The translations under genes and the position numbers were made by a program. Below the pieces are notes generated by a model. The model was not told the origin of the DNA and searched no databases. It saw nothing but the letters and a program-made list of their open reading frames with translations. Shown piece by piece: positions 21,857-30,249 of a stretch of DNA of 46,836 nt (its first letter is position 1; the number at the start of each line of letters is the position of its first letter). The DNA comes from a virus, in the IMG/VR virus record IMGVR_UViG_3300044946_000051, positions 1-46,836 of that record; one strand, 5' to 3'.

Positions 21857-22198
21857 ATGGCTCTCGTAGCAACACCTAAATATAAATGGGCTTGGGGCGC
21901 GTCCGAATTCTTCGTTATCATTTCCGTCAATGACGCAGGAACCTACGTTCCTGGCGGATACACGATGCTTCCGAGCCTCTTCACGCTCAACACATTTGCC
22001 TCCACTTCCGATTCACAACTTCAGGCTCCTCCTGTATTTGGTGCTGTGGGCATCTGGGCTGATGGGCAGGCAGGGAATTACGCATTTATGTTCAGTGGCA
22101 CGGGGAACATGGGGATTGCCGTCAGTTCGACGGGCGTGGAACTTGGCAGCGTATCGGCGGCGGGGGTTACGACCGCTCTTTGCGCCTTTGGACACTAA
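21857..22198 (+). CDS. Beta-rich structural protein candidate
   Basis: A 113-residue protein with little charge and strong beta character (FFVIISVNDAGTYVPGGYTMLPSLFTL...AGNYAFMFSGTGNMGIAVS). It directly abuts both neighbours. It may be a capsid decoration or adaptor protein; no homology is recognised. Confidence 0.6.
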   Translation: MALVATPKYKWAWGASEFFVIISVNDAGTYVPGGYTMLPSLFTLNTFASTSDSQLQAPPVFGAVGIWADGQAGNYAFMFSGTGNMGIAVSSTGVELGSVSAAGVTTALCAFGH

Positions 22199-22621
22199 AT
22201 GGCGATTGCCAGTCTCGATTCCGCGAATAGCCCAAGCGTAGGCTCTTATACTCTGCTGATTGGCAGGGATATGCCGTTGTACTTGACGGCGGCGGGATTC
22301 TTTACTGGCGCGGCGACAGGTCCGGTTTTTGGAATGCCGCCACAATCTTCCATCCCTCGCGGGACGCTATGGGTTCAAGCTGTTCCAAATGCGGCTCCTG
22401 GAGCAACGGGAGCGATTTCCCTGCAACTGATAGTTTCGTTCGATGGCGGGGTTACGTTTCAGGCAACCGGGGCAGCGGTAGCGGCATGGGCGGCAGGCGT
22501 GGGGACAGTCATTTCTTTCAACGTTTCCGGGCTTGGCGGTAACGGGCAGTTGGCCTTGGTCGCATCAGGCGTGACGCTCGGTACGGCGACTGGCTTTAAT
22601 ATTTATGCTCATCTTGGGTAA
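22199..22621 (+). CDS. Beta-sandwich-like structural protein candidate
   Basis: A 140-residue protein, uncharged and Gly/Ala/Thr-rich, with a repeated strand pattern (GAISLQLIVSFDGGVTFQATGAAVAAW, GNGQLALVASGVTLGTATG). The FDGGVTF segment is typical of beta-sandwich virion proteins. Contiguous with its neighbours in the head module. Confidence 0.6.
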   Translation: MAIASLDSANSPSVGSYTLLIGRDMPLYLTAAGFFTGAATGPVFGMPPQSSIPRGTLWVQAVPNAAPGATGAISLQLIVSFDGGVTFQATGAAVAAWAAGVGTVISFNVSGLGGNGQLALVASGVTLGTATGFNIYAHLG

Positions 22622-22630
22622 AGGAGACTT

Positions 22631-22870
22631 ATGGCGACTCTGGTAGCAACTCGACTCGTTTGCACGAACTTGGTCAGCTCTTCTGGCGCTTGCCGCTTGC
22701 AGGTCTGGACAGGCACGCTTCCAAACCAGTCCATTCTTGTGGACATGGAACTGACGGCGGCGCAGAACGCGGCACTCTCTACAGCGCTGGCGGCGGCTGC
22801 TGGCACCACCACAAACTTCGACTTTGCGGCAGCCGATTCGCCTTTGCAGGGCTTGTATCAGGTCGCCTAA
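22631..22870 (+). CDS. Small hypothetical structural protein
   Basis: A 79-residue product with AAAGGAG before the ATG. Alanine-rich helix (LTAAQNAALSTALAAAAG) after a beta-rich N-terminus with two Cys. It shares TAATG with the next gene. Unknown function. Confidence 0.55.
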   Translation: MATLVATRLVCTNLVSSSGACRLQVWTGTLPNQSILVDMELTAAQNAALSTALAAAAGTTTNFDFAAADSPLQGLYQVA

Positions 22871-23238
22871 TGGCCGCGCTTCCCGAATCTTGGAAGCTAA
22901 AGCCCAAGAAGCGTCCTGACGGGAAGCTCGACCTCATAGGGAAAGACATTCACGGCGAAGAGTACGTGGCGCGAACGACAGAAGGGCCGGGCGTCACGGA
23001 GCGAGACTTGCAGATTCTTTCCGTTGGCAACCGCGAGACGAGCACGGCAGCGGATGTGGTGAAGTTCTACCAGAAAGAACGAGAGGACTTCAACGCCCGG
23101 AAGGCCGATGAAATGACGGATGAATACATGGACGGCGCGGAGAAAGTCGTTCGGGCGGGATTACATCTGAGCGAAAGTCGCGTGGGCTACAGCCGTTCTT
23201 ATGCAATTGGGTGGGAGAGGGCTTTTGGTGGCAACTAA
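22870..23238 (+). CDS. Hypothetical charged protein of the head module
   Basis: A 122-residue product from ATG 22870, overlapping the previous stop. It is highly charged (WKLKPKKRPDGKLDLIGKDIHGEEYV) with a helical middle (VVKFYQKEREDFNARKADEMTDEYMDGAEKV). Its soluble composition contrasts with the beta-rich neighbours. No family recognised. Confidence 0.6.
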   Translation: MAALPESWKLKPKKRPDGKLDLIGKDIHGEEYVARTTEGPGVTERDLQILSVGNRETSTAADVVKFYQKEREDFNARKADEMTDEYMDGAEKVVRAGLHLSESRVGYSRSYAIGWERAFGGN

Positions 23239-23548
23239 AGTCACTAGCAACATGGCGACGTTCACCGTGGATACGGATGTGGTGGCTCCCGGCAAGTACG
23301 TCTGGAAAAAGAATGGAGTTCCTATCCCCGGAGCGCCAAGCGCCAAGACGTATACGCCGCCGCCGATGAGTCCGGAAGATATTCGCTCGAAGTACAGCGT
23401 TGTAGTGGAAGGGCAGGACACTACAGAAGAAAGCAACGCCATTGTGCTCGATGCAAAGATGCCGGATTCCGTGACAGTTCCGAACCAAGGGCTTCCCAAA
23501 CCAGCCTGGCAGCCTTATGTTGACCCGGATGTGAAAGGAAAAAACTGA
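23228..23548 (+). CDS. Ig-like domain protein 1
   Basis: Start GTG 23228 is chosen because the next gene begins with the same ATKV/ATKI sequence and because GGGAGAGGG lies upstream. The 106-residue product is a single Ig-like domain: YVWKKNGVPIPGAPSAKTYTPPP, then SPEDIRSKYSVVVEGQDTTEESNAIVL. It is clearly paralogous to the first domain of the following protein. Such domains decorate capsids or tails and bind cell-surface sugars. Confidence 0.75.
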   Translation: MATKVTSNMATFTVDTDVVAPGKYVWKKNGVPIPGAPSAKTYTPPPMSPEDIRSKYSVVVEGQDTTEESNAIVLDAKMPDSVTVPNQGLPKPAWQPYVDPDVKGKN

Positions 23549-24099
23549 TGGCAACAAAAATCAATACCCCGGTAGCGGTGGGCGAGTTCGCTACCTTTGG
23601 CTTCACGACAGACATCTTGGAGCCGTACAGGTTCCAGTGGAAGCGCAACGGAGTATTCGTCGGCGGCAATAACAAGAGTTATACCACGCCCCCGCTGCGC
23701 CCGGAGGACTTCAAGGCCAAGTATAGCGTGGTCGTCACGGGACAGGACAAGACCGAGGAAAGCGATGCCGTTCTGCTCTCCGATGTCATGGCCAAGCCTG
23801 CCGCGAAACCTGCGGCCCCAGTCGTTCCTGCTGGCATGGTTCCGCCGAAAATCACGGTACAGCCCGTCAGCCAGTCCGTAAAAGTGAAGCAACCAGCTTC
23901 TTTCTCGGTGCAGGCCACAGGGACCGCTCCACTCGCCTATCAATGGCAGAAGAACGGCGTCAGCATCCCCGGAGCCGCGAGTAGCTCCTACACGATTCCT
24001 TCACCGGAACTGACGGACAAAGATTCAAAGTTCGTTGTGGTGGTTAGCAATCCGGCAGGTTCAATACCGAGCGAAGCGGCGACGTTGGAGGTGTCCTGA
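23548..24099 (+). CDS. Ig-like domain protein 2 (two domains)
   Basis: A 183-residue protein with a first domain paralogous to the preceding gene (FQWKRNGVFVGG..., RPEDFKAKYSVVVTGQDKTEESDAVLL), a Pro/Ala linker (about residues 80-100), and a second, canonical bacterial Ig-like domain (PPKITVQPVSQSVKVKQPASF, LAYQWQKNGVSIPGA, VVSNPAGS). Probably a virion decoration protein. The tandem arrangement indicates gene duplication plus domain gain. Confidence 0.78.
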   Translation: MATKINTPVAVGEFATFGFTTDILEPYRFQWKRNGVFVGGNNKSYTTPPLRPEDFKAKYSVVVTGQDKTEESDAVLLSDVMAKPAAKPAAPVVPAGMVPPKITVQPVSQSVKVKQPASFSVQATGTAPLAYQWQKNGVSIPGAASSSYTIPSPELTDKDSKFVVVVSNPAGSIPSEAATLEVS

Positions 24100-24716
24100 T
24101 GCCCTGGGCGATCTGGAGTCCTGAAGATTTTCCGAAGCGCGGCGATGGCGGCTTCATGGTGGATTATGTGCAAGCCTACCGCATCCAAGTTCCACTGTCC
24201 GCGAATTGCTGGACGGCGCTCGATGCTGATGGCTTCTACAAAGACAACTACGTGACGAGCTGGGTGGACAAGGAAGCCGACCAGAAAGAAATCACCATCT
24301 CCGCGCGGGAACTGGCCACGCGCATTTGCCGCGACAAGGGCATGGAGTTCAATGGGACGTTTTATCCCGTGGGCTTGATGTTCTGCAACAGCGACAACAC
24401 CAAGGAAGCCGACATGGAAGCCTTGGTAGTCGAAGGCAAGAGACGGAATCTGGCTTTCAGGAAGAAAACCGTCGAAGCCTTCGAGTTGCAGTTCCGCGTC
24501 AAGATGCAGGGAGGGCCGGGACGCTGGAGTCCTACGACCTACGAGCAGGAATGCTACGACCTGCTGGGCATGACGAGGCCGGAAGTCATCAACCGCCCTG
24601 CCACGCCGGCCAATCCTGAAATCAGGATTATCCAGCCCGACCCCGGCATGGTGGCGCAACTCGTTACAGCGGAAGTCGAAAAGCGCATCGCGGAACTGAC
24701 GGCACCCAAGAGGTAA
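24099..24716 (+). CDS. Hypothetical structural/connector protein
   Basis: A 205-residue protein overlapping the previous stop (TGATG). Aromatic, mixed N-terminal half and helical C-terminal half (EQECYDLLGMTRPEV, then a Pro-rich linker and VAQLVTAEVEKRIAEL). Not recognised; position before the connector candidate suggests a head-completion or assembly role. Confidence 0.55.
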   Translation: MPWAIWSPEDFPKRGDGGFMVDYVQAYRIQVPLSANCWTALDADGFYKDNYVTSWVDKEADQKEITISARELATRICRDKGMEFNGTFYPVGLMFCNSDNTKEADMEALVVEGKRRNLAFRKKTVEAFELQFRVKMQGGPGRWSPTTYEQECYDLLGMTRPEVINRPATPANPEIRIIQPDPGMVAQLVTAEVEKRIAELTAPKR

Positions 24717-24722
24717 CAGTGA

Positions 24723-25694
24723 GTGAACGCTCTTTCTCTTGTCCAGCGTGTTGCGAGGCGTAATCCGAGCTACGACCAGTCGGAATACCTCGACGAATGC
24801 AACGCTGCATACAAAGAGACCTGGGACTATATCCTCCAGCTCGAGGACAGCTATTTCACCGACATAAAAATCGTCACCGTCACAACCCAAGCGGCAGAGT
24901 TCGACTTCCTTGCCAACTTCAATGGGAACCTCAGTTCCTCTGTTTCGCTTCGCGCGTTCCAGATTGACCGTCTCCGCATCCTTCAGCCGGGAGACACCAA
25001 CTGGAACAAAGCTAGGCCACGGAACTGGAATGACGATGATTTTCAAGCGCAGCAGCAAATCACGCCTCAAGTAGCGGCCACATCGGGGCCGTATCTCTAT
25101 CAGCTTTTCTCGAAGTTCAGCGTGCTCTTTGCCCAGCCTCTACCTGTTGGCACGCAGATTGAAGTGGTCTACAGCTTCATTTGGATGCCGCTGGCGATTG
25201 TGTTCAACGGAACGGTATCGAGTTCCGGGGTGACGGTTACAGGCGCGGGAACGAACTTTACGCAGATAGTGCCTGTGGATTTTGCTTCGGCCCTTCCTGG
25301 GAACGATCAGGACACCGACATCGGCCTGGAGTTGGTGCTGAATGCCGGGGCAAATAACCAGACGTACCGGGTCAAGGCCGTTGGCAGCGACACGTCCCTG
25401 ACGCTTCTGACGGCCCCTAGCCCGGCTATTCCAGCCAGTACGAACTACAATCTCTGCTCCGTTCCTGACATTCCTGACGGGCACCACAACGTTATTTCGA
25501 CCATTGCCACGCGCAATTTCATGTCCACTCCGGGGAATGACCCTCGCTTCGAGGCTTGGGCGGCTCTAGCCAAAAACGAGCTGGACTCCATGCGCGACAG
25601 CATTATGGTCAGACAGCGGCAGGAACCAGCACGGGTCAAGCCCTTCCCGCAGAGGCTTTTGCGATATACGGTATCGCCTTCGAGTTCACACTAA
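24723..25694 (+). CDS. Head-tail connector-like protein with inserted beta domain
   Basis: A 323-residue product from GTG 24723. The N-terminal helices (LSLVQRVARRNPSYDQSEYLDECNAAYKETWDYIL) and C-terminal WAALAKNELDSMRDSIMVRQ resemble phage adaptor proteins that dock under the portal. The middle (about 160-245) holds a small beta module of the GTVSSSGVTVTGAGTNFT...YRVKAVGSDTSLTLLT type, which recurs in the next protein. Assignment by position and pattern only. Confidence 0.55.
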   Translation: MNALSLVQRVARRNPSYDQSEYLDECNAAYKETWDYILQLEDSYFTDIKIVTVTTQAAEFDFLANFNGNLSSSVSLRAFQIDRLRILQPGDTNWNKARPRNWNDDDFQAQQQITPQVAATSGPYLYQLFSKFSVLFAQPLPVGTQIEVVYSFIWMPLAIVFNGTVSSSGVTVTGAGTNFTQIVPVDFASALPGNDQDTDIGLELVLNAGANNQTYRVKAVGSDTSLTLLTAPSPAIPASTNYNLCSVPDIPDGHHNVISTIATRNFMSTPGNDPRFEAWAALAKNELDSMRDSIMVRQRQEPARVKPFPQRLLRYTVSPSSSH

Positions 25695-28324
25695 TGGCTG
25701 AGAGACGCAGAGCGCCGCAAGAGTTCGAGCAGACCCAGAACGAAGCAGGCCCGCGAGTACTTACGCTTGATTCCTTAGTGGGGGGTTACAACGGCTATAC
25801 GTCTCCCGATCTGCTCACCCCGCAATTCTGGGCAGCATCCTCACAAGTCTATGCCGGGCAGTTCGGGACGATTCGCCGCGCTCGCTGGGCACCGTTTTTT
25901 AACAATACCGCCTCTGGCTTCACGGCTCACGCGCAGCGCATCGTCTCGATGTTTTCGTTTTTAGACCCCACCCTCCTAGGATTCCCTCCCAATCAGTTCA
26001 CCGTCAATCGCGTACTTTTCGATAACAATGATGATGTGACTTGGCCGCGATGGGTTTCGAACAATCCGCTTTCCGCGTCGGGAATGGTGGCAGCGGTACT
26101 GACACAGCCGCTTGATGAGGTGTGGGACCGGTTCATAGGGCAGCAACCCAGTGCGGACTTTCCTTTTGCCCTTTCTATCTTGAATGGGCCGTGGATGAGG
26201 ACCAGAATCGGAAACGCCATCTATGAAACAAACGGGCAATTCCGGTGCAAGACAGTTCCTAATACCATTGTCGAATCATCTCCTCTTTTTATGTTCTGGG
26301 GCTTGGATGCTCCAGACGTATCTCCTGGAATTACGCTTGTTGCAGGTTCGACCGCGACAATCGTAGCGGCTACCGGGGCTGTCCGCGCCAATAATATTGT
26401 CACAATCACAACGACCGCTGCCCTCTCAGCGGGGATGGTCACAGGAGTCTATGTCCAGATTGCAGGTGTGACCGATACGACCTTCGACACAGCGGCAGGT
26501 GTAGCCGTTCAAATAACTGTAACTGGAGGTTCTTCTTTTACCTTTCCGCAAGTCGGCGCTGCATCCACGAGTGGCAGCGGAACAGTGACGCTGGGCATCA
26601 CGAAAACGATTGGGCGTTCCTATCAATGGGCTTGGGAAGCGGATATTAATAGCGAAACTTCGGCCCCCTCTCCAGCTTCGCAATTCGTGAAATACACCAA
26701 TCAGACTGGGACGATTGACTTGGTGGAAACAGGTACGGTAAGCGTCGTGTCGGGTAATACTGGAGTGACCGGAGTTGGAACGTCATTCAGTCCTGCTTGG
26801 GTTGGCAGAGCGCTTTGGGTAGAGGGCGCTCCGGGACTTGGTAACTACATTGTCTCGGTCGCAAGCGCCACGTCTATGACACTCAAGAATGGCTATTCCG
26901 CAGGCACCATTGGCGGTGCGCGGTTTCAGGTATATGACCCGCAGATACTTAATGCCTTCCCTCCAGGTGAAGGATTCGTAAAACTCTACGCCACAGGAGA
27001 TGGGCAACCTGTTTATTTCCTAATTGGACGTAACGCTTTTAATCCAAATGGCACAACAGCGCTTTTGGCAGGGCTTGAATTCAATGATACGGCTAACTCC
27101 GAGCCTCCGAATCCTCCATTCACCAGCGAAATCACGCAGATTTACAACGTTCCTCCGCCTATTGGGAAGTTCTGCCAGGACTATCAAGGGCGCGTGCTCG
27201 TCTATGGCGTTGTGGCCAATCTCCAGACTTTCTTCTACTCGAACATCGAAGCCACGGTTATTGGCCAGCCCCCAGAATGCTTTTCTCCATTGAATACCGT
27301 GACCATGCCTCTCGGAGACGGGCAACTGAACGGTATGTCGAACCTACCAACGGGACTCATTATTTGGTCCAGCCGTCAGGACATGTACAAGCTGACCGGC
27401 CTACTCAGCGACAACACCATTGCGAATCCGGCCCAGTTGGCAGCGACGATTCAAAGGCTTCCTTACAAGATTGGCTGTGCTTCGCCTTACGCCACGGCAG
27501 TTACTCCTCTCGGCGCGATCTGGCTTTCCTCCGACCGCGAAGTATGGCTCTTTACCGACCACTACGCTCCCAAGAATGTGGGCAAGCCTGTTCAGGATGT
27601 GCTTAATCGCATCAACGGAGCGCGACTGGGATTCGCCAAGATGCAGTTCTACAAGCGCGGCGACAGGTCCTGGCTGGCCCTTGCTCTGGCTCTTGACTCT
27701 TCGACCTTCAATAACAAGTTGCTTTTGCTCGACCTCGACCTTCTGGCCTCGAACGGCGCTCCCAGCTACTTCACCTTCGATATGGCGACGAACGCGCCGA
27801 CGTGGTATCAGTTCGACATCAACTGCGAAAGCATCATCACCAGCTACGACAACAATTCGACAAACCATCTCTTCGTGGGCGACGTGGACCTGATTACCGA
27901 CGTGGACTGGCAGCCAAGCTACTTCACGATTGGCGCGGAGCAGAGCATTCCAACTCCCGGCGTCACGCTTCATGCCTTCGGCAACGAGGACCCGCACATG
28001 ATAAAGACCTTCGAATGGATGCGGGCGCTCACCAACCAGATTCCGAACAACCTGGCCTCCCAAGGCTGGGCTTGGGCCGTGAATGCCTTTGATGACGACA
28101 AGTTCGTGATTGGCGTGAATGCCTTGACCACGAATCTTATTCCGGGCGTGGATAGCAACTCAAATCCATTGTTTCTTGAATACTCCCCTGCTAAATTCAA
28201 GTTCGGCGGCTTCCGGCCAGTGAAGGGACGCAGGTTCCAGATTGGCACGACCTTCCCAACCGCTCCGGGACTGTACGAGTTGCGGGGATTCGAAGTGGCC
28301 TATACCGGGATAGTGGGGCGCTAA
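25694..28324 (+). CDS. Large tail/hub protein, beta-propeller-like
   Basis: An 876-residue protein from ATG 25694, where the start abuts the previous stop. After an N-terminal GPRVLTLDSLVGGYNGY, it carries two inserted beta modules: one about 215-310 and one about 340-420 (TGTVSVVSGNTGVTGVGTSF...IVSVASATSMTL). The remaining blocks such as LGAIWLSSDREVWLFTDHYAPKNVGKPVQDVLNRI are propeller-like, reminiscent of P22 gp10-class DNA stabilisation/hub proteins. It probably forms the tail hub that plugs the portal and binds the spikes. Confidence 0.6.
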   Translation: MAERRRAPQEFEQTQNEAGPRVLTLDSLVGGYNGYTSPDLLTPQFWAASSQVYAGQFGTIRRARWAPFFNNTASGFTAHAQRIVSMFSFLDPTLLGFPPNQFTVNRVLFDNNDDVTWPRWVSNNPLSASGMVAAVLTQPLDEVWDRFIGQQPSADFPFALSILNGPWMRTRIGNAIYETNGQFRCKTVPNTIVESSPLFMFWGLDAPDVSPGITLVAGSTATIVAATGAVRANNIVTITTTAALSAGMVTGVYVQIAGVTDTTFDTAAGVAVQITVTGGSSFTFPQVGAASTSGSGTVTLGITKTIGRSYQWAWEADINSETSAPSPASQFVKYTNQTGTIDLVETGTVSVVSGNTGVTGVGTSFSPAWVGRALWVEGAPGLGNYIVSVASATSMTLKNGYSAGTIGGARFQVYDPQILNAFPPGEGFVKLYATGDGQPVYFLIGRNAFNPNGTTALLAGLEFNDTANSEPPNPPFTSEITQIYNVPPPIGKFCQDYQGRVLVYGVVANLQTFFYSNIEATVIGQPPECFSPLNTVTMPLGDGQLNGMSNLPTGLIIWSSRQDMYKLTGLLSDNTIANPAQLAATIQRLPYKIGCASPYATAVTPLGAIWLSSDREVWLFTDHYAPKNVGKPVQDVLNRINGARLGFAKMQFYKRGDRSWLALALALDSSTFNNKLLLLDLDLLASNGAPSYFTFDMATNAPTWYQFDINCESIITSYDNNSTNHLFVGDVDLITDVDWQPSYFTIGAEQSIPTPGVTLHAFGNEDPHMIKTFEWMRALTNQIPNNLASQGWAWAVNAFDDDKFVIGVNALTTNLIPGVDSNSNPLFLEYSPAKFKFGGFRPVKGRRFQIGTTFPTAPGLYELRGFEVAYTGIVGR

Positions 28325-28857
28325 TGCCGGGACTCTACATGGGACCGAGTTCAGCGTTCGGCGGAGTGTTCGGCGGGAAACCTCCGATGGCGAATGGCGG
28401 CCAGCCAATTACCAATGGCCCTCCAATGCCAGGTCCGGCACAAACCGGTGGACCTCCCACCATCGGCCCGCAAACTCAAAGCGGAGCGCCACAGCCAGCA
28501 GGCAGTACGCTTGGCCCGCAAGCCATTCGCGCCACAGGTCCATCGCAGGGCTATGACCCCTCTTATCTGCAAAACCTCGCCACGGCCATCGGCGGATTGT
28601 TCTCGAATCCGCAGGGCGGCAACGTGATGAATGTGAATCCGCTCGGCAATCTCTCTGAAATAAGCCCGCCATCGGGGCAGATTGGCAATGCTCCACAGCC
28701 GGGGCTTCCGCAGTCGTGGCTCCAGCAGGCTCTTGCAGGGCTTGGCTTCGGCTATACGCCGTCAACTCCTCCTGTTCAATCCATTGTGAACAGACCGCCG
28801 CAGATAGGGAGTCTCGGCGGGAATGGCGGCGGTTCAAGCCCAAGGATGTACCAATGA
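28324..28857 (+). CDS. Pro/Gly/Gln-rich virion protein candidate
   Basis: A 177-residue low-complexity protein (Gly, Pro, Gln, Ser, Asn), with two short helices (DPSYLQNLATAIGGLFSN and LPQSWLQQALAGLGFG). It overlaps both neighbours by one to four bases. Composition is shared with the downstream ejection-type proteins, so it is likely an internal or tail component. Confidence 0.5.
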   Translation: MPGLYMGPSSAFGGVFGGKPPMANGGQPITNGPPMPGPAQTGGPPTIGPQTQSGAPQPAGSTLGPQAIRATGPSQGYDPSYLQNLATAIGGLFSNPQGGNVMNVNPLGNLSEISPPSGQIGNAPQPGLPQSWLQQALAGLGFGYTPSTPPVQSIVNRPPQIGSLGGNGGGSSPRMYQ

Positions 28858-29069
28858 CCACGTTCGAAAAAGTCAGGCAAGTCATGGCGTTGGAAACCGG
28901 GGAGGAAGTGACGCCCGATACTAGGCTTGTCACGCTGGTAACGGACTCGCTTGAAAGGGCGAATCTCATCCTTGAACTGGAGGGGGCTTTGGGAGTCGAG
29001 ATGCCGGACTCTGAAGCGCAGAATTTCTTCACCGTGGCCGACATCGTGAGTTACGCGGAGGCGCATTGA
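28854..29069 (+). CDS. Acyl carrier protein
   Basis: A 71-residue four-helix protein sharing ATGA with its upstream gene. The 4'-phosphopantetheine site is TDSLERANLILELE, with Ser32 in the D-S-L triad; the rest (EKVRQVMALETGEEVTPDTRLV, ALGVEMPD, FFTVADIVSYAEAH) matches the canonical ACP fold including the helix-IV TVADIV motif. An ACP carries acyl groups as thioesters. It overlaps by four bases the start of a GNAT acyltransferase, suggesting that this enzyme draws its acyl donor from it. Such a gene inside a virion module is unusual. Confidence 0.88.
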   Translation: MTTFEKVRQVMALETGEEVTPDTRLVTLVTDSLERANLILELEGALGVEMPDSEAQNFFTVADIVSYAEAH

Positions 29070-29509
29070 TTCGAGCCGCCACAGAAGCGGATGTACCGCG
29101 TATTGTGGAACTGGGCAGCCGTTCGCTGGTGGACGGTCCTTACGCCGGGATGCTCAAGGACACCCCGGAACAGAGCGCGAAGCTGGCGATGGGGGTCATT
29201 GCGAAGTCGAATGGCAGGATTTTGCTCTACCAGAACGATGCGGGGAAAGTGGCGGGACTTTTGGGATTTATCATCTTCCCGCACTACTTCACAGGAGAAC
29301 TCACGGCCACTGAAATCATGTGGTATGTTCAGCCGGAGGACAGAGCGGGAGGGAACGCCATCAAGCTCTTGTGGGAGGCGGAGAAGCAGGCAAAAGAGAT
29401 GGGAGCCGTATGGTCTGGAATGACCGCCCCAAATGAGGAAGTCGGGAAACTCTATGAGAGGTTCGGCTACCACAAGATCGAAGTGTCTTACATGAAAGAG
29501 CTACGCTAA
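29066..29509 (+). CDS. GNAT-family acyltransferase
   Basis: A 147-residue protein from TTG 29066, coupled to the ACP stop. MIRAATEADVPRIVELG is the GNAT N-terminus, PEDRAGGNAIKLLWEAEKQAKEMG (about 90-113) the acyl-CoA/pantetheine-binding motif A (R-x-x-G-x-A), and KLYERFGYHKIEVSYMKEL the motif-B end. GNAT proteins are known near internal virion proteins of podoviruses (T7 gp13 is GNAT-like). With an adjacent ACP, it may acylate a virion or host protein using acyl-ACP. Substrate unknown. Confidence 0.85.
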   Translation: MIRAATEADVPRIVELGSRSLVDGPYAGMLKDTPEQSAKLAMGVIAKSNGRILLYQNDAGKVAGLLGFIIFPHYFTGELTATEIMWYVQPEDRAGGNAIKLLWEAEKQAKEMGAVWSGMTAPNEEVGKLYERFGYHKIEVSYMKELR

Positions 29510-30249
29510 TGCCAATAATCTCCGCCATTCTCGGTGCAGTTATCCCAGCGGTTATTGCCGGGTCAGGCGTGGCTGGGGTTGTCGAAGGCGCACAGGCGGG
29601 AGGCCGTCAGCAGCAAGCGCTCACGGAACAGGAACAAATCGCCCAGCAGGAGCAGCAGGACAAGCAGCAGGTATTCAACCAAGCCGAATCTTTCTACACG
29701 CCCTACACACAGTCGGGTAGTCCATTCCTTCAAAACATCCAAGCAGCGGCAGCGGGGCAGGGGGCGCAGCAGGGGAACAATGCCGCTGGAACCTTCCGAC
29801 AGCAGATGGGGCAAACCGGGATGGGTTATGGGCCGAGCGGTTCCACTGCGGCAGGGCTGGCGAGCATTGGAGCAGGACAAGCACAATCTGGCGCGGCGAA
29901 CTACCTGACGAATCTTCTGAATAATGAGCAGATTAAGTTCCAGGCGCAACAGGGGCTTACGCAGGCAGGCCAAATGGCTGGAAGCAGCCAGAACCAACCG
30001 AATGTCTCCGCACAGTTACCTTATCAAAGCACGGGTAGTGGCTTAGTTGGTCTTGCTGGCGTGCTGCAAAATCTTCTCACTCAGGGACAGCAAGGCAATC
30101 AGGTTCCTGGCACTGTTCCGGGTGGAGCAGGTACAACCGGAACAGCCCTGCAAAACTCCGGGGTATTCGGGCCGATACCGGGCGTCCCGACATTCCCGAC
30201 ACAAGGCGGTAGCGGCAGCACGCCGACGACTGGTGGGTGGGTACTATGA
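29509..30249 (+). CDS. Ejection-type internal virion protein 1
   Basis: A 246-residue protein. The N-terminus is a glycine-containing hydrophobic helix (IISAILGAVIPAVIAGSGVAGVVEGAQAGG), followed by a Gln-rich coiled coil (QQALTEQEQIAQQEQQDKQQVFNQAES) and a long Gly/Gln/Ser/Thr-rich region. Small proteins of this sort are ejected with the DNA to form a channel in podoviruses (compare P22 gp7/gp20). Function inferred from composition and place. Confidence 0.6.
   Translation: MPIISAILGAVIPAVIAGSGVAGVVEGAQAGGRQQQALTEQEQIAQQEQQDKQQVFNQAESFYTPYTQSGSPFLQNIQAAAAGQGAQQGNNAAGTFRQQMGQTGMGYGPSGSTAAGLASIGAGQAQSGAANYLTNLLNNEQIKFQAQQGLTQAGQMAGSSQNQPNVSAQLPYQSTGSGLVGLAGVLQNLLTQGQQGNQVPGTVPGGAGTTGTALQNSGVFGPIPGVPTFPTQGGSGSTPTTGGWVL

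Noticed and set aside
23988-25070. 360-codon minus-strand open frame
   Set aside because: Antisense to three well-supported rightward genes and of shadow composition (His/Arg/Leu-rich), with no ribosome site.
27401-28063. 220-codon minus-strand open frame within the hub gene
   Set aside because: Complement of a GC-rich coding frame; no domain or start signal.
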